From the NCBI GenBank assembly GCA_036563805.1, contig DATCLS010000012.1, positions 1 to 57,302 of the forward strand: a stretch of 57,302 nucleotides of DNA, given 5' to 3'. The notes under the pieces are model-generated. The model searched no databases and had not been told where the DNA came from. It saw only the letters and a list, made by a program, of their open reading frames with translations. Both the position numbers and the translations under genes were made by a program. Positions 32,506 through 39,912 of the stretch are shown here, one piece after another. Origin of the DNA: DATCLS01 sp036563805 (lineage in GTDB: Bacteria > Actinomycetota > Acidimicrobiia > Acidimicrobiales > VFJN01). Each line of letters opens with the position of its first letter. Position 1 is the first letter of the stretch.

Positions 32506-33293
32506 TCGGGGTGATCGGCAAGCTGGAGGCGACCCTGCGGGGGGCGCGCGACGAGGGCCGCAAGCTGCTCGTCCCCTACGTGACCGGCGGGTTCCCGGGC
32601 TGGGCGCGCACGGTCGAGGCCGTGGCGGCGGCCGGGGCCGACGCCATCGAGGTGGGCATCCCGTTCTCCGACCCGGTGATGGACGGGCCCACGATCCAGG
32701 AGGCGTCCGAGCGGGCGCTGGCGGCCGGCGCTACGCCCCAGGGCATCGTGGCCGAGCTGGGCGAGCTCGACACGGGCGGTGTCCCGCTCGTGTCCATGAG
32801 CTACTACAACACCGTCCACCGCTACGGGCTCGAGCGCTTCGCCCAGTCGCTGGCCTCGGCCGGGGTGGCGGGGGCGATCGTGCCCGACCTGCCGCTGGAG
32901 GAGGTCGGGCCCTGGGCCGAGGCGGCCGACGCGGCCGGCGTCGAGACGATCCTGCTGGCCGCCCCCACCGCCGACGACGACCGCCTCGTGCGCATCTGCG
33001 AACGCTCCCGGGGCTGGGTGTACGGCGTGGGCCTGCTGGGCGTGACCGGCGAGCGCGACAAGCTGGCCCGCAGCGCCCTCGAGATGGCCCGCCGGCTCAA
33101 GGCGGTGACCGACAAGCCGGTCCTCGTGGGCATCGGCGTGTCCACCCCCGAGCAGGCGGCCGAGGTCGCCGCGGTGGCCGACGGCGTGATCGTCGGCTCC
33201 GCCCTGGTCCGCCGCCTGCTCGACGGCGGCGGGCCCGAGGCGGCTGGCGCCTTCGTGGCCGACCTGCGGGCCGGCCTCGACGGGCGCCGTTGA
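32502..33293 (+). CDS. trpA: Tryptophan synthase alpha chain TrpA
   Basis: 263-aa barrel cleaving indole-3-glycerol phosphate to indole for TrpB. Catalytic residues fall in AIEVGIPFSDPVMDGPTIQ: Glu50 and Asp61 align with the known Glu49 and Asp60. YYNTVHRYG, VPDLPLEE, YGVGLLGVTGER and VGIGVSTPEQA follow. The GTG at 32502 overlaps trpB (GTGA); a second GTG at 32511 is an alternative. Last gene of trpFBA. Confidence 0.96.
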   Translation: MIGVIGKLEATLRGARDEGRKLLVPYVTGGFPGWARTVEAVAAAGADAIEVGIPFSDPVMDGPTIQEASERALAAGATPQGIVAELGELDTGGVPLVSMSYYNTVHRYGLERFAQSLASAGVAGAIVPDLPLEEVGPWAEAADAAGVETILLAAPTADDDRLVRICERSRGWVYGVGLLGVTGERDKLARSALEMARRLKAVTDKPVLVGIGVSTPEQAAEVAAVADGVIVGSALVRRLLDGGGPEAAGAFVADLRAGLDGRR

Positions 33294-33357
33294 CCGACGC
33301 TCAACAACGCGGCTAGAAGTCGGGCCCCGGGGTCGAGGTTGCGTCCGGGGGGTCCGC

Positions 33358-34701
33358 GTGCCGACTGACGACGACGAACGCGAGCGGGGGTTCTCGGCGC
33401 TCGACCTCGTGCCCTGGGTCGGCGCGGCCCGCCGGCGGGGCATGTCCCGCGACCACATCGTCCTGCTGTTGCTGCTGTGCGCGGCCGCGTTCTTCGACGG
33501 CTACGACACCAGCGTCAAGTCGCTGGCACTGACCCAGATCCGCGAGTCGTTCGATCTGACCAAGTCGGCGGCGTCGGCCATGTTGGCCGTCGTGTTCTTC
33601 GGCGCCATCCCGGCGTTGGCGCTGACGCGCTGGGCCGACCGGGTGGGGCGGCGCCGGGTGCTCATCGTGTCGGTGGTCGGCTACACGGCATTCTCGGGGC
33701 TGACCGCACTCGCCCCCAACGCCGCCGTCTTCGCCACCCTCCAGTTCGGCCAGCAGGTCTTCCTGGTGGCCGAGGGGGCGCTGGTGTGGACGATGGCCGC
33801 CGAGGAGCTGCCGGCGGGCGCCCGCGGGTTCGGCTTCGGCATCCTCGGCATGAACATCGCGCTGGGCACCGGCTTCGCCGCCATCCTCTACGGCGGGGTC
33901 TTCGAGCCGGCCGACATCTCCTGGCGGTGGCTGTACGTGGTCGGGGTGCCGCCGTTGCTGCTGGTGGCCGTGCTGCGGCGGGGCCTACCCGAGAGCCGGC
34001 GGTTCGTGGTCGCCCAGCAGCGGCAGCGGCTGGCCGAGCGCTGGCACCAGATCCTGCGGCCGCCGCACCGGCGGTGGCTGGTGCTGATCGTGATCACCGG
34101 CTTCCTGATCCGCATGACCGAGCAGGCGACCGTGTTCGCCATCGACTACCTGCAGACCGACCGGGGCATCGGCACGTCCGCCGCCAACGGCATGTTGGTC
34201 CTGGCCGGCCTGCCCGGCATCCCGCTCATGGTGGTGGCCGGGGCGTTGTCCGACCGGCTGGGCCGCCGGCTGGTGGGGTGCGGGCTGTCGCTGATCAGCC
34301 TGGCCGGGGCGTTCGGGTTCTACTGGCTGCCCGGCGGCGTCCGCGTGCTGCTGCCGTGCCTGTCGCTGACGGTCGTGGGGGCGATGGGCGCCTTCCCGAC
34401 GCTGGCCACCTACACGGCCGAGCTGTTCCCGACCGGGCTGCGGGGGTCGGCCAGCTCGTGGTCGAACGCGGCCGCCGTCCTGGGCCGTACGGCCAGCCTG
34501 GGCCTGGCCGCCGTGCTGCTGGCCGCCAGCGGCGAGAACCAGAGCACCACCGCCTCGGTGCTGGCCCTGGGGCCGTTCCTCGCCGTCCTGATCATCGCCG
34601 CCTTCTTCCCCGACACCCACGGCCGCGAGCTGGAGGACACGAGCGGCGAGGGCGGGGAAGCCGAGGTGGTGGGGCCGCAGATCGCCGGCGCCCTGCCCTG
34701 A
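33358..34701 (+). CDS. MFS transporter (sugar porter/metabolite:H+ symporter-like)
   Basis: 447-aa major facilitator with about 12 hydrophobic segments. After a charged N-terminus, TM1 carries AAFFDGYDTSVKSLALTQI, and the loop 2-3 motif appears as RWADRVGRRRVL. A second-half counterpart, GALSDRLGRRLV, is present. YTAELFPTGLRGSA near TM10-11 is typical of the sugar porter and aromatic-acid symporter families. Substrate unknown. The GTG start has a G-rich upstream sequence. It is 64 bp after trpA and convergent with glbO; whether it is co-transcribed with trpA is unclear. Confidence 0.87.
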   Translation: MPTDDDERERGFSALDLVPWVGAARRRGMSRDHIVLLLLLCAAAFFDGYDTSVKSLALTQIRESFDLTKSAASAMLAVVFFGAIPALALTRWADRVGRRRVLIVSVVGYTAFSGLTALAPNAAVFATLQFGQQVFLVAEGALVWTMAAEELPAGARGFGFGILGMNIALGTGFAAILYGGVFEPADISWRWLYVVGVPPLLLVAVLRRGLPESRRFVVAQQRQRLAERWHQILRPPHRRWLVLIVITGFLIRMTEQATVFAIDYLQTDRGIGTSAANGMLVLAGLPGIPLMVVAGALSDRLGRRLVGCGLSLISLAGAFGFYWLPGGVRVLLPCLSLTVVGAMGAFPTLATYTAELFPTGLRGSASSWSNAAAVLGRTASLGLAAVLLAASGENQSTTASVLALGPFLAVLIIAAFFPDTHGRELEDTSGEGGEAEVVGPQIAGALP

Positions 34702-34731
34702 GGCCCCGGGGCCGGCGCGGGGAGGGCCTGG

Positions 34732-35133
34732 TCAGCGGGCGTTGACCAGGTGGTCGGCCGCCATGGCGAAGTACTCGATCATGCGGTCTTCGATCGCCGA
34801 GTCGATGCCGCGCTCCTCGACCACGGTCGCCAGGGCCTCGTACATGCAGCGCAGCCAGGCGTCGCGCTCGACCTCGGTGATGACGAACGGGGCGTGGCGC
34901 ATGCGCAGCCGCGGGTGGCCCCGCTCCTCGGAGTAGGTCGTCGGGCCACCCCAGTACTGGCTCAGGAACAGGGCGAGGTGACGCTTGGACGCGGTGAGGT
35001 CGTCGGGGTACAGGGGCCGCAGCAGCAGGTCGGTGGAGACCCCCTTGTAGAACCGCTCGACCAGCTCGTCGAAGAACGCCTGGCCGCCGACGGCCTCGTA
35101 CACGCTGACCTGGGGTTTCGACTCGCCGGTCAC
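34732..35133 (-). CDS. glbO: Group II truncated haemoglobin (trHbO)
   Basis: 133-aa 2-on-2 haemoglobin closely matching actinobacterial GlbO. Recognisable: VYEAVGGQAFFDELVERFY, LRPLYPDDLTASKRHLALFL, QYWGGPTTYSEERGHPRLRMRHAPF (family context; key residues WGGP and the proximal His in MRHAPF), and RDAWLRCM with the conserved Trp G8. Roles proposed for the family include oxygen handling near the respiratory chain and NO/peroxide chemistry. Its GTG overlaps the stop of the upstream HIT-like gene by 4 bp, so the two form an operon. Confidence 0.95.
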   Translation of the reverse strand: MTGESKPQVSVYEAVGGQAFFDELVERFYKGVSTDLLLRPLYPDDLTASKRHLALFLSQYWGGPTTYSEERGHPRLRMRHAPFVITEVERDAWLRCMYEALATVVEERGIDSAIEDRMIEYFAMAADHLVNAR

Positions 35134-35495
35134 CGGGCGCCCCCGTCGCCGCTCCGGTCACCGTCGCCCGGGGCGGTCGCGCCGCCGTCGCGCCGGAAAC
35201 CGTGCCCGAAGAAGCCACCCTCGGGCCGGGCGTGCACGTGGAAGTGGTCGGGGATGTTCCGCATGTTGTCGTCGAAGTAGTGCCCGTCGAACACCTGGGC
35301 GGCGACCTCGGCCAGCCGGTTCAGCATGTGGGCCCGGTCGGCCTCCGGGACGTCGACGCCGTGGCGCCGCCACACGACCATCGGCGTGGCGCAGATCGTG
35401 CAGTCGGCGATCCAGCACACGTCGTCCTCGTGGTACCAGCGGGTGAGGCGCTCGGCGGCGCACAGCAGGCAGTCGTCGGAAGAGCCGGTGGGCAC
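35130..35495 (-). CDS. HIT-like Cys-rich protein coupled to trHbO
   Basis: 121-aa small protein. Residues 84-88 (HFHVH in IPDHFHVHARP) give the His-x-His-x-His core of HIT nucleotide hydrolases. Two Cys pairs, CLLC at 9-12 and CTIC at 32-35, could bind zinc or a cluster. WIADCTICATPMVVWRRHG is a striking conserved-looking segment. The GTG at 35495 follows TACGCT by 8 nt. The stop overlaps the glbO start (GTGA), so translation is probably coupled. HIT enzymes act on nucleotide esters; the link to haemoglobin is not explained. Confidence 0.72.
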   Translation of the reverse strand: MPTGSSDDCLLCAAERLTRWYHEDDVCWIADCTICATPMVVWRRHGVDVPEADRAHMLNRLAEVAAQVFDGHYFDDNMRNIPDHFHVHARPEGGFFGHGFRRDGGATAPGDGDRSGDGGAR

Positions 35496-35503
35496 GGGGA
35501 GCG

Positions 35504-35509
35504 AGCGTA
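35504..35509 (-). promoter_or_regulatory. Leaderless -10 hexamer for the HIT-like/glbO operon
   Basis: TACGCT on the reverse strand, 8 nt before the GTG at 35495. On the other strand, TAGTCT at 35517-35522 could serve the divergent hydrolase. Confidence 0.5.
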
Positions 35510-35567
35510 TCGGGCGTAGTCTCGGGAGCCGCCCAGGGGGGTCCGACGGGAGGGAGGTGGCGCCGAC

Positions 35568-36743
35568 GTGGACGCCGGTGCGAGCGAACGGGGCGCGAGC
35601 GACGAGGACCGGGGCGCGCCCGCCGCGGGCCGCCACCGGGCGATCGAGCACCGGGCGATCGAGCTGCGGGTCGACGTGGCCGACGCCATCGGGGCCGGCC
35701 ACGCGGAGATGGCGGCCACCGTGTGGCTGCCCGACCCGGTGCCCGAGGCGCCGGTGGTGTGCTTCGGTCTGCCCGGCGGCGGCTACGCCCGGCGGTACTG
35801 GTCGTTCGACCTGCCCGGCTGCACCGGCGACGGCCAGGCCGGCTGGCACGTCGACCGGGGCTGGGTCTTCGTCACCGTCGACCACCTCGGCGTCGGCGAG
35901 TCGACCACGCCCGACGTGCCGGTCGAGCTCGAGGTTGTGGCCGCCTCCACCGCGGCGCTGGTCGATCACGTGGTCGGCCGGCTGGCGGTTGGCGAGCTGG
36001 CCGCTGGCGTGGGGCCGCGGCCCGACCCCACGGTCCTGGGCTTCGGCCAGTCGATGGGAGCGCACTTCGTGCTGGTCACCCAGGCTCACCGGCGGTCGTT
36101 CCACGGCATCGCCATGCTTGGCTCCAGCGCCATCCAGACCGTCGTCCCCACCGGGCCGGCCAGCCCGCCGCTCGCCCTGCCCTGGGTGCTGCGGACGACG
36201 GCCTGCAGCCCGGAGCCGGTCATCCTCAACCCCGACGGCGCCGGCCCCGGCGGTTCGGGGGGCTCGGACGGGGCCGGAGGCTCCGGCGGGGCCCGGCCGG
36301 CCGACCGGCTGGTCGGCGGGGCGGACGAGAACCCGCTGACCTGGGCGTTCCACTTCGACGACGAGGACCCGGCGGTCGTCGCGCGCGACATGGCCGGCGA
36401 CCCGCCGCCGCCCTGGCGGTCGGCGACGGTCCCGTCGTGCGCCGGCCTCGGGGTGGTGCCGGGCGTGGTGGCGTCCGAGGCGGCGTCGGTGACCGTGCCC
36501 GTGTTCGTGGGCACCGGTGAGCGCGACGTGGTCCCCAACCCCTGGATGGAGCCGTTCGCCTACCGCAGCTCGCCCGACGTGACCGTGTTCGTCTGCCCGG
36601 GCATGGCCCACATGCACAACTTCGCCACCACCCGCGAGCGCCTGTGGCGGCGCCTCCACCACTGGGGGAGCGGGGTGGCGGCCGACCGGGCGGCGGCCGC
36701 CGACTCCGGCCGTCAGGCCCGGGTGGCGTGGCCGGAGACCTGA
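35568..36743 (+). CDS. Alpha/beta hydrolase of unknown specificity
   Basis: 391-aa hydrolase. The nucleophile elbow GFGQSMGAH puts Ser at residue 162; FGLPGGGYARRYWSF near 66-80 is the oxyanion region; VFVGTGERDVV supplies the Asp and CPGMAHMHNF the His. A long Gly/Asp-rich insertion (about 225-260) forms a disordered loop. The N-terminus contains a tandem 15-bp duplication encoding HRAIEHRAIE. The GTG at 35568 has a strong purine-rich GGGAGGGAGG upstream. Its 3' end overlaps the convergent fur gene by 31 bp. Substrate unknown. Confidence 0.75.
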   Translation: MDAGASERGASDEDRGAPAAGRHRAIEHRAIELRVDVADAIGAGHAEMAATVWLPDPVPEAPVVCFGLPGGGYARRYWSFDLPGCTGDGQAGWHVDRGWVFVTVDHLGVGESTTPDVPVELEVVAASTAALVDHVVGRLAVGELAAGVGPRPDPTVLGFGQSMGAHFVLVTQAHRRSFHGIAMLGSSAIQTVVPTGPASPPLALPWVLRTTACSPEPVILNPDGAGPGGSGGSDGAGGSGGARPADRLVGGADENPLTWAFHFDDEDPAVVARDMAGDPPPPWRSATVPSCAGLGVVPGVVASEAASVTVPVFVGTGERDVVPNPWMEPFAYRSSPDVTVFVCPGMAHMHNFATTRERLWRRLHHWGSGVAADRAAAADSGRQARVAWPET

Positions 36744-37324
36744 GCGGCGTCGCCCGAGGCCCGCGTCGCCTCGTCGGCGTCCTCGGCCGCCTCGTGGGCC
36801 CGGCAGCGGGCGCACAGCCCGTGGTAGATGACCTCGGCCGTGTCGATGTCGACGTCGGGCAGGTCGGGGTGGAGGCACGGCCTCGCCCCCACCGCACAGG
36901 GGACGTCGGTGATCGAGCCGCACCGCCGGCACACGAAGTGGTGGTGCCATGTGGCGGCGGCCTCGTAGAGGGCGGCCCCGGAGCCGGCCCGGGCCTGCAT
37001 CACGACGCCCGCCTCCCGGAGCGCCTCTAGCGCGTTGTACACGGAGGTGCGGGGGAGGGGCGCGGGGGTCTCCCGCAGGGCATCGGCGACCTCGTCGGCC
37101 GACCGGTGGCCGCCCAGCGCGGCGAGCGTGCGGTACACGGCGAGGCGGGGGCGCGTCACCCGCCGCCCCGCCGCCCGGAGCGCGGCCCGGGCCCGCTCGT
37201 CCGCCGCTCGGTCGTCGACCGGGTCGTTGGCTACCCGGTCGCCGCTTCGGTCGTGTGCCCGGTCATGCGGCCGCTCGCCTGCTCGCCGACCCTCGCTCAG
37301 GCCTGCTGCGCCTGGAGCATCCAC
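36713..37324 (-). CDS. Fur-family metal/peroxide-responsive repressor
   Basis: 203-aa Fur superfamily regulator. The winged helix spans about 43-115 (AAGRRVTRPRLAVYRTLAAL, then RTSVYNALEALREAGVV). Regulatory metal ligands are in WHHHFVC at 126-132; structural zinc pairs are C132-x2-C135 and C171-x2-C174. An Asp/Arg/His-rich N-terminal extension of ~40 residues precedes the domain. The only usable start I see is the GTG at 37324, which overlaps the dps 3' end by 28 bp; CTG at 37300 is possible. Located behind dps, so probably a PerR- or Fur-type controller of iron storage; the effector cannot be fixed from sequence. Confidence 0.85.
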   Translation of the reverse strand: MDAPGAAGLSEGRRAGERPHDRAHDRSGDRVANDPVDDRAADERARAALRAAGRRVTRPRLAVYRTLAALGGHRSADEVADALRETPAPLPRTSVYNALEALREAGVVMQARAGSGAALYEAAATWHHHFVCRRCGSITDVPCAVGARPCLHPDLPDVDIDTAEVIYHGLCARCRAHEAAEDADEATRASGDAAQVSGHATRA

Positions 37325-37770
37325 AGGTGCTTCTCCAGCCCGCGGAGGATCTCGATGAGCAGGTCCTGGCTGACGAGGTCGAGCTCCCCGAGCCGCTCGG
37401 CGGAGCGCCGGGTGCGCTCGGCCACGCCCGCCAGCTCGTCGACCATCAGGCCGACGACCTTCTCGTCACCCACGAACCCCTCGTGGAACGGGGCGACCTC
37501 GGTCGTCTCGGCCACGGTCGACGGCCGGCCGTCCACGGCTACGCCCAGCGTCACGGCCCGCTCGGCCACCAGGTCGGACCACGACCGGGCGTCGTCGACG
37601 ATGGCGTCGAGCTGCTCGTGCAGCGGGACGAACTGGCGCCCGGTCACGTGCCAGTGGGCCTGCTTGCCGTTCAGGCTCAGGGCGATGAAGTCGACCAGGC
37701 GGTCCTGCAGCTCGCGGGCCACCTCCTGACGCGTGTCGGTGTCGAGACCTTGGATGCCGATCTCCGTCAT
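37297..37770 (-). CDS. dps: Dps-family DNA-protection ferritin
   Basis: 157-aa Dps protein. The ferroxidase motif spans about 37-70: KQAHWHVTGRQFVPLHEQLD and then DDARSWSDLVAERAVTLG, with the characteristic His, His/Asp and Glu residues. It oxidises and stores iron with peroxide in a dodecamer and may bind DNA. The ATG at 37770 has an excellent Shine-Dalgarno AGGAGG 7 nt upstream and a ~40-nt leader, unlike the leaderless genes nearby. A 7-1-7 inverted repeat sits just upstream, and fur follows downstream with overlap. Confidence 0.92.
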   Translation of the reverse strand: MTEIGIQGLDTDTRQEVARELQDRLVDFIALSLNGKQAHWHVTGRQFVPLHEQLDAIVDDARSWSDLVAERAVTLGVAVDGRPSTVAETTEVAPFHEGFVGDEKVVGLMVDELAGVAERTRRSAERLGELDLVSQDLLIEILRGLEKHLWMLQAQQA

Positions 37771-37793
37771 GCGCTGTCCTCCTACGTGTCTTT

Positions 37794-37808
37794 TTGGACT
37801 CGATCCAA
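37794..37808. promoter_or_regulatory. 7-1-7 inverted repeat upstream of dps-fur
   Basis: TTGGACT-C-GATCCAA: outer 5 bp of each arm are perfectly complementary. It is 24 bp upstream of the dps ATG. The 7-1-7 layout matches Fur-superfamily operators, suggesting autoregulation by the downstream Fur protein. The base sequence is not a classical Fur box. Confidence 0.45.
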
Positions 37809-37878
37809 ACAACGCCGACGGGGGGCCATCCATTCCCCGGTTTACCCAGGTCGTTGCAGTCCACCTTGCACTAACATG

Positions 37879-37890
37879 CAGTCTTGACTG
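37879..37890. promoter_or_regulatory. Dyad upstream of the tetR gene
   Basis: CAGTC-TT-GACTG, 29 bp before the TetR GTG. A TGCAGTC heptamer is also repeated at 37855 and 37877. Candidate TetR operator; inferred from position and symmetry. Confidence 0.35.
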
Positions 37891-37919
37891 TTTTGTTCCG
37901 ATGCGTCAGGGTGGGGCCA

Positions 37920-38579
37920 GTGAGCGACACCCGCCGCCGGCACCGCACGCAGGCCGAGCGCAGCGCCGAGACCCAGGCCGCGCTGCTCGACGCCACCATC
38001 GACTCGCTGGTCGAGGTCGGCTACGCCCGCACGAGCACCACCGAGATCGTCCGCCGGGCCGGCGTGTCCCGTGGCGCCCAGGTCCACCACTACCCGACGA
38101 AGCGCGACCTGGTGGTGGCCGCGGTCGAGCGCCTGTTCAGCCAGCAGGAGCAGGCCTTCGCCGAGCGGTTCGCGGCGCTGCCTGCCGACGAGCGCACGCT
38201 GCCCCGCACGATCGACCTGCTGTGGTCGATCTTCACCGGGCCGGCCTTCCCGGCCGTCCTCGAGCTGGTGGTGGCGTCCCGCACCGACCCCGAGCTGCAG
38301 GTCGTCGTGCAGGCGGTGGGCGCCCGCTTCGAGCGCAGCGTGGCCGACCTGTTCGCCGAGCTGTTCCCTGACGTCGCCGGCGCGCCGGCGCGGCTGGTCG
38401 ACTTCGCCTTCGCCGCGCTCCAGGGGGCCGCCGTCTCGGCGTACTCGGGGTTCGGCCGGCCCGACGAGGTGGTGGGCCTGCTGCGGGACCTGGCCGGGGT
38501 CGTGTCCGGCGACCTCCCGGCCGGCGAGGTCGTGAGCGGGCTGGATCTGGAGAGGAGCGACGATGAGCCAGGCACTTGA
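37920..38579 (+). CDS. TetR-family transcriptional regulator
   Basis: 219-aa TetR regulator. The N-terminal helix-turn-helix is clear: ALLDATIDSLVEVGYARTSTTEIVRRAGVSRGAQVHHYPTKRDLV region, residues about 20-65 (key elements TEIVRRAGVS and HHYPTKRDL). The C-terminal ligand domain is generic. GTG start at 37920. Its 3' end overlaps the diiron oxygenase start by 17 bp, so it probably controls that gene in an operon, with CAGTC-TT-GACTG upstream as candidate operator. It is divergent from dps. Confidence 0.88.
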   Translation: MSDTRRRHRTQAERSAETQAALLDATIDSLVEVGYARTSTTEIVRRAGVSRGAQVHHYPTKRDLVVAAVERLFSQQEQAFAERFAALPADERTLPRTIDLLWSIFTGPAFPAVLELVVASRTDPELQVVVQAVGARFERSVADLFAELFPDVAGAPARLVDFAFAALQGAAVSAYSGFGRPDEVVGLLRDLAGVVSGDLPAGEVVSGLDLERSDDEPGT

Positions 38580-39522
38580 CCAGGAGATCCGTGCGGACGT
38601 GGCGACCGAGGCGGCGTTCGCCACCACGGTGTCCCGGCTGAGCCGGCTGTCGGTCGAGAAGCACTTCGACGCCTACGCGGACGTCGACTGGGACGCGCCC
38701 GACATGCGGGTCGACCCCACCGACCCGCGTTGGGTGCCGCTGGTCACCGACCCCGTCGCCGACACCGACTGGTACCAGGGCCTCACGCCCGAGCAGAAGG
38801 CCACGTACAGCCTGTACCGGGTGGCGGCGGCGATGAAGGTGGGCTGGCACTTCGAGAACCTGCTGCAGCGGGGGCTCCTGGTGTGGGCGTTCCGACTGCC
38901 CAACGGGGCGCCCGAGTTCCGCTACGTGCACCACGAGATCATCGAGGAGTCCCAGCACACGCTCATGTTCCAGGAGGTCGTGAACCGGTCGGGGCTCCCG
39001 GTGCGGGGCATGCCCGGCTGGGCGCGGTTCCTGGCCGAGCGGATCGTCACCCGCACGGCGAAGTCCGCCCCCCAGGCGTTCTTCTTCCTGGTCCTGGGCG
39101 GGGAGGACCCCGTCGACCACGTCCAGCGGGTCGAGCTGCGGCAGGGCACGCCGCACCCGCTGGCCGAGCGGATCATGCGCATCCACGTCACCGAGGAGGC
39201 GCGGCACATCTCGTTCGCCCGCCACTACCTGCGCCACACCGTGCCGACCATGAACCCGGTCCGTCGGCGGCTGCTGTCCGTGACCGTGCCGCTCATGATG
39301 GGGGTGATGACGCGGCTCATGCTCGAGCCGCCGGCCGACCTCCGCCGGCACTGCGGGCTGCCCGCTCCGGTGGCGCGGGCCGCCATGCGCTCGCCCAAGG
39401 GGCGGGCGCTGCTCGCCGACTCGGTCCGCAAGATCCGGGCCCTGTGCGAGGAGTTGGGCCTGATGACGCGGGCCGGCCGGGCGGCCTGGCGGCTGGTGGG
39501 CCTGGCCGGGCCGGCGGCGTAG
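38563..39522 (+). CDS. AurF-like diiron oxygenase
   Basis: 319-aa protein of the AurF (p-aminobenzoate N-oxygenase) family of nonhaem diiron enzymes. Metal ligands appear as Glu98 in WHFENLLQ, the E-x2-H pair in IIEESQHTLMFQE (about 128-137), and EEARH at 211-215 followed by His221. The order matches a ferritin-like four-helix diiron site. The reaction in these genomic (non-cluster) homologues is unknown; arylamine oxidation is only one option. The ATG has AGAGGAG upstream and lies inside the tetR 3' end. Confidence 0.83.
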   Translation: MSQALDQEIRADVATEAAFATTVSRLSRLSVEKHFDAYADVDWDAPDMRVDPTDPRWVPLVTDPVADTDWYQGLTPEQKATYSLYRVAAAMKVGWHFENLLQRGLLVWAFRLPNGAPEFRYVHHEIIEESQHTLMFQEVVNRSGLPVRGMPGWARFLAERIVTRTAKSAPQAFFFLVLGGEDPVDHVQRVELRQGTPHPLAERIMRIHVTEEARHISFARHYLRHTVPTMNPVRRRLLSVTVPLMMGVMTRLMLEPPADLRRHCGLPAPVARAAMRSPKGRALLADSVRKIRALCEELGLMTRAGRAAWRLVGLAGPAA

Positions 39523-39568
39523 GTCCCGGCGGGCCCGGGGTTCCGGGGCCGCGGCCGAGCCCGCCGCC

Positions 39569-39604
39569 GCTGCCGGCCGAGCCCCACAGGGCCCGGCCGG
39601 CAGC
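39569..39604. terminator. Strong hairpin between convergent genes
   Basis: Perfect 10-bp stem GCTGCCGGCC / GGCCGGCAGC with a 16-nt loop, between the diiron oxygenase stop (39522) and the small membrane protein stop (39624). Likely a shared bidirectional terminator, though no T tract follows. Confidence 0.5.
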
Positions 39605-39623
39605 CTTGGCTGGTGGGCTCGCC

Positions 39624-39761
39624 CTACGACAGCCGCTGCTCGCGCAGCTGCCGATCGAGCCGGGCGCCCGCGAGCCGCCGCCGGAGGCTCTCGACGACGA
39701 GGATTGCCGTCGTCGCCGTCGTCGCCGCCAGGAACACGTTCCGAACGATCGCGTCCGTCAT
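39624..39761 (-). CDS. Small single-pass membrane protein (45 aa)
   Basis: 45 residues beginning MTDAIVRNVFLAATT. One hydrophobic segment (about 7-24) is followed by a strongly basic amphipathic tail (RRRLAGARLDRQLREQR), giving N-out/C-in topology by the positive-inside rule. The ATG has GGAGAGGG 4 nt upstream, a good ribosome site, which is the main support for a gene of this size. Not recognised as a known family; function unknown. Confidence 0.5.
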   Translation of the reverse strand: MTDAIVRNVFLAATTATTAILVVESLRRRLAGARLDRQLREQRLS

Positions 39762-39912
39762 TCCGCCCTCTCCTGTCCGCCAGCGGAGACGGCGCTCGGC
39801 CGCCTCCGCCCTCTTGATCCTGACACAACGCGCCGGGCTCAGCCGCCCGCCAGCGGCGACGGCCGGGACGGGCGCCGCCGCCACGCCGGGCCCGTCCGGC
39901 CCCTCAGGCCCC

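Noticed and set aside
35633..35662. Tandem 15-bp repeat at the start of the hydrolase gene as a functional element
   Set aside because: It stays in frame, encodes a repeated HRAIE in a variable N-terminus, and is most likely a neutral slippage duplication.
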